Part shown: in pieces, positions 55,270 through 62,557 of the stretch
Position numbering within the stretch: the stretch's first letter is position 1
Layout of the letters: every line of letters starts with the position of its first letter
Source: Candidatus Uhrbacteria bacterium
GTDB lineage: Bacteria; Patescibacteriota; Patescibacteriia; 2-12-FULL-60-25
Direction of reading: 5' to 3'
Assembly (NCBI GenBank): GCA_020850575.1
Contig: JADZEJ010000003.1
Span: 1-64,000, forward strand
DNA: 64,000 bases
The notes under the pieces: model-generated
Databases searched by the model: none
Told to the model about the DNA's origin: nothing
The model's input: the letters and a program-made list of their open reading frames with translations, nothing else
Translations under genes and position numbers: made by a program

Positions 55270-56508
55270 TTAGTTGTCTAGTTTTTTGAATACTTCTTCA
55301 TTTTTCTCTCCCGTGACTCGGAGTTCAATCCAAGCTCCCTTATTTATTCTGGCTAAGGCATGATCGACAATTGTATATGTTCCGGGGACATCGGCGACGA
55401 ATTCAACAATTGTCGAACCACCTGCCGGAATAAGTGTCGTTTGGACATTTTTAAGAATTGTGGAACCTGTTCCAATTGCACCTTCGGGATAAACGGTATC
55501 GAATATTTCACCGATGATATGAAAAGATGAAATGAGATTGACGCCACCATTGCCAACAAAAATCCGAACTCGATCTCCGCGCTTTACATCCATTGTATTT
55601 TGGGACGAAATTTTTCCATTGAAGGTAACATATGACGGCTTTCCATCTACCAGGTTTTGTGAATCAAATGGAACCAAACCTTTTTTTCCGGTGCCGCCAA
55701 TCGTATAAAGCTCACCTTGCATCAAATAAAATTCTTTATCGACATCTGGTAAACCTTCTTCCGGTTCAACTAAAATCAAACCATATTGTCCATGGGCATT
55801 ATGTGTACTGACATTCATGGTGCCGCAATGATAAACATACAATCCGGGATTCAGAGCTTTCCATTGGAATGTTTTCGTTTCCCCAGGCTCAACATTTGTA
55901 AGCGCAGCACCTCCTCCCGGCCCTGTTACGGCGTGTAAATCAATATTATGTGTATGGATGCTTGAAGCATCATTTGTTAGTGATACTTGAACCACATCCC
56001 CAACACGCACGCGAAACATTGGACCGGGAACTTGCTCATTATAAGTCCAGTAGTTGAACGAAATACCGGGAGCTATTTCTGAAATAACTTCTTTCGCAGT
56101 CAGGTGTATTTGTTGAATTTTAGGAAAATTTCGATGCACTGGCAGTGGAACGGCATTTGGATCTCCTGCGATATTCTGTATTTTTTTAATCTGTGCTGAT
56201 TGAAATAAAAATCTAACAGCATTGACTAATGGAAGCTCTGGACCGAATCGATGCGGTGCAAAATTCTGCATCCATGGGGGCATGGCGAAGTGAGGTGCAT
56301 ATGTTTTATTCGCATAAATACCAAGCAAAAAGGCTATCGTTAAGGAGACGAAACAAATTTTTATTGATTGTTTGCGAATCGCTTTTTTCAACGACTTCGT
56401 TCGTATTATTGTGGTAAAAATGATCGCTATCGACAGAATCCCAATAATCCAAGCGAGAACATTCAGGAGAATATAAAAATACATATGTACATTAAGTACG
56501 AATTTCAA
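55270..56508 (-). CDS. nirK: Membrane-anchored copper nitrite reductase-like protein with Gln at the T1 axial site
   Basis: A 412-residue two-cupredoxin protein. Residues 10-65 hold two membrane segments in place of a signal peptide. By motif alignment to NirK/AniA proteins: type 1 copper ligands His187, Cys228 and His236 are present, but the axial Met is Gln241 (HNAHGQYGLILVEP against AniA HIANGMYGLILVEP). Type 2 ligands His192, His227 and His383 and the catalytic Asp190 and His330 (FHIIGEIF) are present. It should reduce nitrite to NO with a lower-potential type 1 site. It overlaps nrdG by 17 bases, or lies 7 bases after it if Met9 (56484) is the start. Multicopper oxidase is a weaker alternative. 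Confidence 0.85.
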   Translation of the reverse strand: MKFVLNVHMYFYILLNVLAWIIGILSIAIIFTTIIRTKSLKKAIRKQSIKICFVSLTIAFLLGIYANKTYAPHFAMPPWMQNFAPHRFGPELPLVNAVRFLFQSAQIKKIQNIAGDPNAVPLPVHRNFPKIQQIHLTAKEVISEIAPGISFNYWTYNEQVPGPMFRVRVGDVVQVSLTNDASSIHTHNIDLHAVTGPGGGAALTNVEPGETKTFQWKALNPGLYVYHCGTMNVSTHNAHGQYGLILVEPEEGLPDVDKEFYLMQGELYTIGGTGKKGLVPFDSQNLVDGKPSYVTFNGKISSQNTMDVKRGDRVRIFVGNGGVNLISSFHIIGEIFDTVYPEGAIGTGSTILKNVQTTLIPAGGSTIVEFVADVPGTYTIVDHALARINKGAWIELRVTGEKNEEVFKKLDN

Positions 56509-57193
56509 TTGTCAGATCAGGACGACGGGCACGCATTTCGTTGGCGATATGTTCCAAATCTAGTTGCTTTTTTTGCGGTAGATTTTGTTGAAACATTTTA
56601 TCATAGCGAATGCTTTGAAGCGCATAGTGCTCGCCGACATTCAACTGATCAACAATGAGATCCAAGTCTTCTTTCTCGTGAAAGCCTGAATATACAGTCG
56701 TCCTGAATTCATGTGGAATTGTAGAATTTTGGATAAGGTTGAATGTTTCTCGACAATTATCAACAACGTGTTTTTGACGGATTCCTATCACCTCAGAATA
56801 TCGCTCCCATGTATGCTTAATATCCATTGCAAAGAAATCCACCATTTTTTCTTTAATGAGAAGTTCGACCACACGCGGTGATATTCCATTTGTATCTAGT
56901 TTCACTAGTAGACCCAACCGTTTTACTTTCAGTATAAAATCTGGAAGATCATGGTGAATGGTTGGTTCTCCTCCGGTAATACAAACTCCCTCAACAATAT
57001 GTTTTCGTCGATGTAGATGTTCAAGAATAACTTCTTGTTTAAGATATGTCGTAATATCCGGTGCTTTAAGCGGAATAAGCTCTGGATTATGACAATACCC
57101 GCAACGGAATGGGCAACCTTGAGTAAAGATAATAGAACAAACAATTCCAGGATAATCAAGTAAACTCAGTGGTTGGAAGCCGGAGATAATCAT
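56492..57193 (-). CDS. nrdG: Anaerobic ribonucleotide reductase activating protein
   Basis: A 233-residue radical SAM enzyme. The cluster motif CxxxCxxC is GCPFRCGYCHNPELIP (Cys27, Cys31, Cys34), after GFQPLSLLDYPGIVCSIIFT, typical of NrdG-type activases. GVCITGGEPTIHHDLP is the second SAM-binding strand. It is longer than classic NrdG (about 155), like the longer activases common in archaea and many anaerobes. It makes the glycyl radical on NrdD using SAM. Its start overlaps the nrdD stop by 4 bases. Confidence 0.92.
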   Translation of the reverse strand: MIISGFQPLSLLDYPGIVCSIIFTQGCPFRCGYCHNPELIPLKAPDITTYLKQEVILEHLHRRKHIVEGVCITGGEPTIHHDLPDFILKVKRLGLLVKLDTNGISPRVVELLIKEKMVDFFAMDIKHTWERYSEVIGIRQKHVVDNCRETFNLIQNSTIPHEFRTTVYSGFHEKEDLDLIVDQLNVGEHYALQSIRYDKMFQQNLPQKKQLDLEHIANEMRARRPDLTIEIRT

Positions 57194-59340
57194 GAAACTT
57201 GAAGTACTTTAGGAGATTCTGGTTCGATATGTTCTTGTTTTTGAGATGTAACAACGTATTCCTTTCGTTCAACATATTCACTTTTCTTTCCCTTGTTCCA
57301 CTGGTCGACTGGACGGAAGTATCCAACGATTCTTGACCATACTTCACATGTTGAGGAACAAGTCGGACACGTTTGATTTTCACCAGACAGATAACCGTGC
57401 TTAGGACAAATACTGAAGGTTGGTGTAATGGTGAAATATGGTAAGTGGTAAGACTCAGCAACCTTTTTGACGAAAGTTGCACAGGTTTTCCAGTCACGAA
57501 CTCGTTCACCTAAGAAAAGGTGGAGTACCGTACCTCCGGTATATTTCGTTTGCAAAGAATCCTGATGGTCAAGAGCAGTAAGAGGATCATCTGTGTAACC
57601 GACAGGTAGGTGGGTTGAATTGGTGTAATAAGGTGCGTCAGATGTTCCTGCTTGTATGATGTTTGGGTAACGTGATCTATCTTCCTTTGCAAAACGATAG
57701 GTTACGCCTTCGGCAGGTGTCGCTTCAAGATTGTAAAGTGTACCAGTTTCGTCTTGGTAAGCAATCAAACGATCTCTCATGAAATCAAGGATCTCTTGAG
57801 CAAATTCTTCTCCTCTCTTCGAACCGATATTCACACCCAAGAGATTTAGACAGGCTTCGTTCATTCCGTTTAATCCAATAGTAGAAAAATGATTACGCAA
57901 TGATGGTAAATAACGCTTAGTATATGGCAGGAGACCTCGATCGATATTTTCTTGAACAACCTTTCTCTTTATTTCAAGCGATATCTTTGCCGTATCCATG
58001 AGTCTCCCGAGTCTATCAAAAAACTCTGATTTTGTTTTTGCTAAATAAGCAATGCGAGGAAGATTAATCGTGACGACTCCAACACTTCCGGTCATTTCTG
58101 CCGAACCAAACAAGCCACCGCCGCGAGCTCGTAAGACACGGAGGTCGAGTTGTAACCGACAACACATGCTACGAACATCACTTGGATTCAGTGAAGAATT
58201 CATGAAGTTTTGAAAATATGGAATTCCGTATTTCGAAGTCATTTCAAAAAGCAATTTGGCATTTTCAGTATCCCATTTAAAATCTTTCGTAATGTTGTAC
58301 GTAGGTATTGGAAAGGTAAAAATACGTCCCTTTCTATCTCCTTTGGTCATGACTTCAATAAACGCTTTATTAATGAGATCCATTTCCGGTTGACATTCTG
58401 CATAGGTATACGGCTCTTCTTTACCTGCAATGATTGGACGTTTATTTTTTAAATCATCTGGCGCAACCCAATCAAGCGTGATATTGGTAAACGGTGTCTG
58501 CATGCCCCAGCGAGATGGGACATTCAGATTGAAAACAAATTGTTGTATACCTTGAAAAATTTCTTCATAGGTGAGCTTATCTCGTTTGACATAAGGAGCG
58601 AGCATTGTGTCGAATGAAGAAAACGCTTGAGCGCCAGCCCATTCATTTTGGAGAGTTCCGAGAAAGTTAACCATTTGACCGAGTGCGGTTTCAAAATGTT
58701 TTGGAGGATCTGATTCGACTTTCCCAGTAACTCCGTTAAAACCCTCTTCAAGCAGTTGTCGCAAACTCCAGCCGGCGCAATATCCTGAAAACATTCCAAG
58801 ATCATGAAGATGGAAATCTCCTTCAGTGTGCGCTTCACGCACTTCCTTTGGATAGATGTAGTTTAACCAATAGTTTGCCGTGACTTTACCTGAGGTGTTC
58901 AAAATCAACCCACCTAATGAGTATCCTTGATTCGCATTTTCATTAACGCGCCAATCTGACTGATGCAAATATTCGGTAATAGTTGATTCTACATTGATTG
59001 AGACTTTTGCTTCATCTCGTACGTATTTTTGTTTTTCTCGATCAATAATAATTTTTTTTGCAGTTTTAAAATATCCAGATCCCATCAAAGTGGACTCGAT
59101 ACTATTTTGAATTTCTTCAATGGAAATCTCTGCATTATCTCCGTTTCTTTTTAGAATGTCTTCGACGATAGTATTGGTAAGTTGACGAGACATCGTGAAG
59201 TCAAATTCATTCGTCGATAGTGACGCCGTATTGATTAAATTGAAAATTTTTTCTGCGTTAAACGGAATTTTTTGACCGTCGTGATGTAAAACAGCTAACG
59301 AGATGGTGGATGGTGTAATCATAATGAAATTAATGAACAA
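57190..59340 (-). CDS. nrdD: Anaerobic (class III) ribonucleoside-triphosphate reductase
   Basis: A 716-residue enzyme that reduces ribonucleotides to deoxyribonucleotides without oxygen. An N-terminal ATP-cone (about residues 15-110) precedes the barrel. RSMCCRLQLDLR (Cys393/394) is the active-site loop. C-terminal Cys645, Cys658, Cys661 and Cys665 form the zinc site, and Gly673 in RIVGYFRP is the glycyl-radical residue. The ATG at 59322 (Met7) is an alternative start. It is followed by nrdG with a 4-base overlap. Two NrdR boxes lie upstream of the operon, and the ATP-cone would give allosteric control. Confidence 0.95.
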   Translation of the reverse strand: MFINFIMITPSTISLAVLHHDGQKIPFNAEKIFNLINTASLSTNEFDFTMSRQLTNTIVEDILKRNGDNAEISIEEIQNSIESTLMGSGYFKTAKKIIIDREKQKYVRDEAKVSINVESTITEYLHQSDWRVNENANQGYSLGGLILNTSGKVTANYWLNYIYPKEVREAHTEGDFHLHDLGMFSGYCAGWSLRQLLEEGFNGVTGKVESDPPKHFETALGQMVNFLGTLQNEWAGAQAFSSFDTMLAPYVKRDKLTYEEIFQGIQQFVFNLNVPSRWGMQTPFTNITLDWVAPDDLKNKRPIIAGKEEPYTYAECQPEMDLINKAFIEVMTKGDRKGRIFTFPIPTYNITKDFKWDTENAKLLFEMTSKYGIPYFQNFMNSSLNPSDVRSMCCRLQLDLRVLRARGGGLFGSAEMTGSVGVVTINLPRIAYLAKTKSEFFDRLGRLMDTAKISLEIKRKVVQENIDRGLLPYTKRYLPSLRNHFSTIGLNGMNEACLNLLGVNIGSKRGEEFAQEILDFMRDRLIAYQDETGTLYNLEATPAEGVTYRFAKEDRSRYPNIIQAGTSDAPYYTNSTHLPVGYTDDPLTALDHQDSLQTKYTGGTVLHLFLGERVRDWKTCATFVKKVAESYHLPYFTITPTFSICPKHGYLSGENQTCPTCSSTCEVWSRIVGYFRPVDQWNKGKKSEYVERKEYVVTSQKQEHIEPESPKVLQVS

Positions 59341-59393
59341 AATAAAAACTCACGACATGTGAGCTTCTGGAGCTTCTATGAAAACAAACTGAT

Positions 59394-59585
59394 TTAGGTG
59401 GATTCTTTTGAATCCCAGCTAACACGATTAGGACATTTCTTGATCAAGCATAGTAGTTCGTTGAATTGAGTAGCTGAAATAATATTCAGCTTGTTGCAAT
59501 ACCTACATTTTACTTCGATATTGCCCTCAACGAGCAACCCCTTGAAGAACAGTTTATGACAGGACGTGCATCGATATTCATTCAT
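59394..59585 (-). CDS. Com-like small zinc-ribbon protein
   Basis: From the ATG at 59585 the protein is 63 residues; the frame runs back to a GTG at 59612. YRCTSCHKLFFKGLLVEGNI and VKCRYCNKLN match the CxxC-x(n)-CxxC zinc ribbon of the Com family (Mu-like prophage regulator of mom translation, and standalone homologues in many bacteria). It is the first gene after the NrdR boxes, 53 bases or more before nrdD, so it is probably transcribed with it. A nucleic-acid-binding role is likely; the target is unknown. Confidence 0.65.
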   Translation of the reverse strand: MNEYRCTSCHKLFFKGLLVEGNIEVKCRYCNKLNIISATQFNELLCLIKKCPNRVSWDSKEST

Positions 59586-59671
59586 GCAATTAGCCATACT
59601 CTGTGTACACACGATAGCGTCAAAGACGTGTAACGTAAAGGTATGTTAGATTAGCGAAATTTTTTGGTTAT

Positions 59672-59687
59672 CCACAATATATAGTGG
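59672..59687. promoter_or_regulatory. NrdR box 1
   Basis: CCACAATATATAGTGG matches the NrdR consensus acaCwAtATaTwGtgt, as I recall it, at 14 of 16 positions. It overlaps the likely -35 region (TTGTGG) of a minus-strand promoter whose -10 is TAATCT (59653-59648). Confidence 0.85.
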
Positions 59688-59703
59688 TAAAAATATTTTT
59701 ATA

Positions 59704-59719
59704 ACACAATATGTTGTAT
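59704..59719. promoter_or_regulatory. NrdR box 2
   Basis: ACACAATATGTTGTAT matches the recalled NrdR consensus at 14 of 16 positions. It is separated from box 1 by 16 bases (32 between centres, three helical turns), the spacing known for paired NrdR boxes. Confidence 0.85.
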
Positions 59720-59764
59720 TGCTAGAAAATAGAAAGTTATACGTTCTGAGTTAAAAATAACAGC

Positions 59765-59845
59765 ATGAAATCAAAATTTCGACCTCAAAAAAAGAGTTTT
59801 CATGGTACAAAAAAATGGGAAGAAAATGATGAAGATAGCGTTTAA
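59765..59845 (+). CDS. Possible 26-residue basic peptide
   Basis: An ATG frame encoding a short peptide with a basic N-terminus (MKSKFRPQKKSF) and acidic C-terminus. There is no good ribosome-binding site. It is listed only because it lies in the regulatory gap, divergent from the nrd operon and 35 bases before the NifU-like gene; it may well be chance. Confidence 0.25.
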   Translation: MKSKFRPQKKSFHGTKKWEENDEDSV

Positions 59846-59880
59846 TATAAAACAGGGGTATAACAAATACGCAAAATCAT

Positions 59881-60114
59881 ATGCAACAATATTATGCAGT
59901 TTTACAAGATACGATAGACATGTTTGAGTCTTGTGGTTGCACAGTATCTTTAACGTCTCCTTCACTGAATCATGTGACGTTAACGATTAATGGACCGATA
60001 CAGATGTGTCCTAGCAGTATCTTTGAAGAGTATGTCGATCAAGCAAAAAAAATAATGAGTGAAACATTTACTGATATTGCATTTGAAGTGTGTATAATTG
60101 AAACTGAATACTAA
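59881..60114 (+). CDS. NifU C-terminal-like small protein with a lost Fe-S cysteine
   Basis: A 77-residue protein. The segment VTLTINGPIQMCPSS, followed by a helix and TDIAFEVCII, aligns with the NifU C-terminal domain, whose pattern is V.v.L.GaCggCPSS. The second cluster Cys is kept (MCPSS) but the first position is Ile. It is divergent from the nrd operon across the NrdR boxes. If the likeness is real, it is a degenerate relative that cannot bind a cluster in the usual way. No other family comes to mind. Confidence 0.5.
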   Translation: MQQYYAVLQDTIDMFESCGCTVSLTSPSLNHVTLTINGPIQMCPSSIFEEYVDQAKKIMSETFTDIAFEVCIIETEY

Positions 60115-60146
60115 GTCAGTATTTTTTCATCAAGAAGAACAACATT

Positions 60147-60611
60147 CTATTGAGTTTGACGTATTTGAACTGTTTCAGCGGTAATGCTTCCATCCGTATT
60201 TTTTTTTCCAATAATAAATACCGGCATGGAATCTTTCATTGCATCTTGTTTGATTTCAGACATTTGCATAACTTTCGTAGAGGAACTCATGATAATGAGT
60301 TTACTGCCACCATCTGGAGTTTTGAGAGTGAGCATGCCGTTTTCAATGTTAGATATTTCACCCGCTGTCATACCACCGTTCGCTCCACCCATACCTCGAA
60401 AAAGGTTGCGACCAGTAGCAACGCCTTTCTGACCACCGTTTCCATTTTCGCTCGACCCAAAGGCGCCATAACCAGCCCTAGCTTGTTGTCCACCAGAAAA
60501 ACGAGAGTTGTCTGGAGATCGATATTCTGAGTATTTTATACCAAAAAAGAAAGAGAGTCCTGCAAGAATGATCGTCAGAACGGTACTAAACATGATGTGT
60601 GATTTTGACAT
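60147..60611 (-). CDS. Membrane-anchored DUF5666-like protein of the efflux operon
   Basis: The ATG at 60611, 22 bases after the permease stop, gives an N-terminal membrane anchor (MFSTVLTIILAGLSFFFGI), then a Gly-rich linker (about residues 35-85) and a small beta-domain with NIENGMLTLKTPDGGSKLII and ITAETVQIRQ, resembling DUF5666/OB-like domains. The 154-residue protein is the last gene of the MacAB-like operon. It is probably extracytoplasmic and accessory to transport. Function not established. Confidence 0.6.
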   Translation of the reverse strand: MSKSHIMFSTVLTIILAGLSFFFGIKYSEYRSPDNSRFSGGQQARAGYGAFGSSENGNGGQKGVATGRNLFRGMGGANGGMTAGEISNIENGMLTLKTPDGGSKLIIMSSSTKVMQMSEIKQDAMKDSMPVFIIGKKNTDGSITAETVQIRQTQ

Positions 60612-60633
60612 ATGGTTTTTTATAAAAAAAGAA

Positions 60634-61857
60634 TTATTCAAAACGTAAAGCTTCAATCGGATTCATCTTTGCCGCTCGCCGCGCGGGATAATAACCAAAC
60701 AGAATACCGATAGCGGCCGAAACTCCAAAAGCGAGTCCTATGGTGGAAAATGTGACCGATGTTTGCGTTATGCCGAGTCGTTCAACCGTATAGGCAATCA
60801 ACCAGCCGAGAATAATTCCAATCGTTCCTCCGATAAAAGTAAGAGCAACGGATTCAAGGAGAAATTGCAAGCTAATATCTTCCTCTTCTGCACCGATAGC
60901 TTTACGCAAACCAATTTCACGCGTACGTTCGGTAACGGTAGTTAGCATCATATTCATGATGCCAACACCGCCAACTAATAGTGAGATGCTGGCAATCGCC
61001 GCAAGCAAAGTAGTGAAGGTAGATGTCACACTTGATGCCGTCGCCACGATATCCGCTTGATTCAGTATATTGAAGTCTGCCAAAGAAGGATCTTTAATCT
61101 TATGACGTTCGTACAAGAGTTCGGTTACTTGTGTTTGAATAGACATCATCGAGGCTTCATCCGGAGCTTGAATGCCGATACTGGAATTATAGCTTTCCCC
61201 GGTTAAATAACGTTGAGCCGTGGTAATTGGGATAAACACGCTATCGTCCGGATTTGAGAAGCCGCTACCACCTTTCGCCGTGGTGACTCCAATAACGGTA
61301 AATTCTATTGAATTAATACGAATTATTTTTCCGATAACATTCGCATCAGTCCCGAATAAATCATCACGAGTAGTTGGTCCAAGGACGGCAACTTTTGCGA
61401 TTGATGAAATATTTTTATCGGTTAAAAAAATACCTTGTTGAATTGAAAAGTTACGAACAGTCGCATAATCTTGCGTTGTTCCAATAACTTGTGTGTTTGT
61501 GTTTGCGCCTTTCGTTGTTACTTGGTAACGACGGCTAAGTTCCGGTGAAATGCCTTTAGCTATGGTCACGGTCTTTTTAATTGCTTCTGCATCTGCTTGC
61601 GTTAGTGTTTGCGCCGAACCTTGTCCGGCGCGGATTTGAGTGCCGACGCCACGTTGCTGACCTGGATATACGGTGAGCATGTTTGCTCCGGCGGATTGGA
61701 TACTTGCTTGGATACTTTTTTGTGCTCCTTGCCCAACGGCAGTCATTGCAATGACAGAAGCGATACCAATGATAATTCCAAGCATTGTCAAAGCAGAACG
61801 CGCTTTATTCGCAGAAAGCGCAATATACGTTTCTTCAAAAAGATCTGTAATAAGCAT
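60634..61857 (-). CDS. MacB-like ABC transporter permease
   Basis: A 407-residue permease. The N-terminus reads ALSANKARSALTMLGIIIGI, the first membrane helix pattern of MacB/FtsX-type permeases. A large extracytoplasmic domain (about residues 45-270) is followed by three membrane helices with TERTREIGLRKAIGAEE and the C-terminal PARRAAKMNPIEALRFE. The ATPase is encoded by the separate gene at 61860, 2 bases upstream. Such systems export peptides, lipids or antibiotics with an adaptor protein. Confidence 0.92.
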   Translation of the reverse strand: MLITDLFEETYIALSANKARSALTMLGIIIGIASVIAMTAVGQGAQKSIQASIQSAGANMLTVYPGQQRGVGTQIRAGQGSAQTLTQADAEAIKKTVTIAKGISPELSRRYQVTTKGANTNTQVIGTTQDYATVRNFSIQQGIFLTDKNISSIAKVAVLGPTTRDDLFGTDANVIGKIIRINSIEFTVIGVTTAKGGSGFSNPDDSVFIPITTAQRYLTGESYNSSIGIQAPDEASMMSIQTQVTELLYERHKIKDPSLADFNILNQADIVATASSVTSTFTTLLAAIASISLLVGGVGIMNMMLTTVTERTREIGLRKAIGAEEEDISLQFLLESVALTFIGGTIGIILGWLIAYTVERLGITQTSVTFSTIGLAFGVSAAIGILFGYYPARRAAKMNPIEALRFE

Positions 61858-61859
61858 AC

Positions 61860-62546
61860 TTATGCGTGGATAGTCACATTATCAGACAAAACGAGACCGT
61901 CACGAATCGTGATGATCCGTTTAGCATGCTCAGCAACGTCTTTTTCATGAGTGATTAAGACGATAGTGTGACCGGCTTCATGTAATGCACGAAATGTTTC
62001 AAGAACAATCTCACCCGTTTTGGTGTCCAAGTTTCCGGTGGGTTCATCAGCCAAAATTAAACTAGGATCATTTACGAGAGCTCGTGCAATTGCAACACGT
62101 TGCATTTGACCACCCGATAATTGGTTTGAGGTATGGCTAAAACGTTCTCGATCCATACCGGCAGAAAGTAATGCTTTCTCCGCTCGCAAGTTTCGTTCTT
62201 TTTTTGGTACTTCAGCATACATGAGCGGCAATGCGACATTACGTAGCACCGTTGTCCGAGGGAGCAGATTAAATGCTTGAAAAACAAATCCGATTTTCCC
62301 TTTTCGAATACGAGCAAGCTCATTAGCTGAAAGTTGAGCAACGTCTTGGTTATCTAAAATATACTTCCCTGAAGTTGGTGTATCTAAAGCGCCTAAGATA
62401 TTCATGAGTGTAGATTTTCCTGAACCTGAAGGACCCATAATGGCGACATATTCGCCATTTTCAATTTTAAAACTAATCCCTTTCAATACGGGTACGGATT
62501 GTTCAGAGTTTACATACGTTTTCGTGATCTTTTGTAATTCAATCAT
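61860..62546 (-). CDS. MacB/LolD-type ABC transporter ATPase
   Basis: A 228-residue ABC ATPase: Walker [14 protein letters not shown]-loop [12 protein letters not shown], signature LSGGQMQR, Walker [13 protein letters not shown] and the His switch in LITHEKDV. The closest group by eye is the MacB/LolD type, which pairs with permeases like the adjacent one. It lies 11 bases after the adaptor gene and 2 bases before the permease gene, so the operon order is adaptor, ATPase, permease, accessory protein. Confidence 0.93.
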   Translation of the reverse strand: MIELQKITKTYVNSEQSVPVLKGISFKIENGEYVAIMGPSGSGKSTLMNILGALDTPTSGKYILDNQDVAQLSANELARIRKGKIGFVFQAFNLLPRTTVLRNVALPLMYAEVPKKERNLRAEKALLSAGMDRERFSHTSNQLSGGQMQRVAIARALVNDPSLILADEPTGNLDTKTGEIVLETFRALHEAGHTIVLITHEKDVAEHAKRIITIRDGLVLSDNVTIHA

Positions 62547-62557
62547 ACGGCTCTTGT

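Noticed and set aside
60150-60530. 126-codon plus-strand frame
   Set aside because: It is antisense to the DUF5666-like gene of the efflux operon, which has a signal anchor and correct operon spacing.
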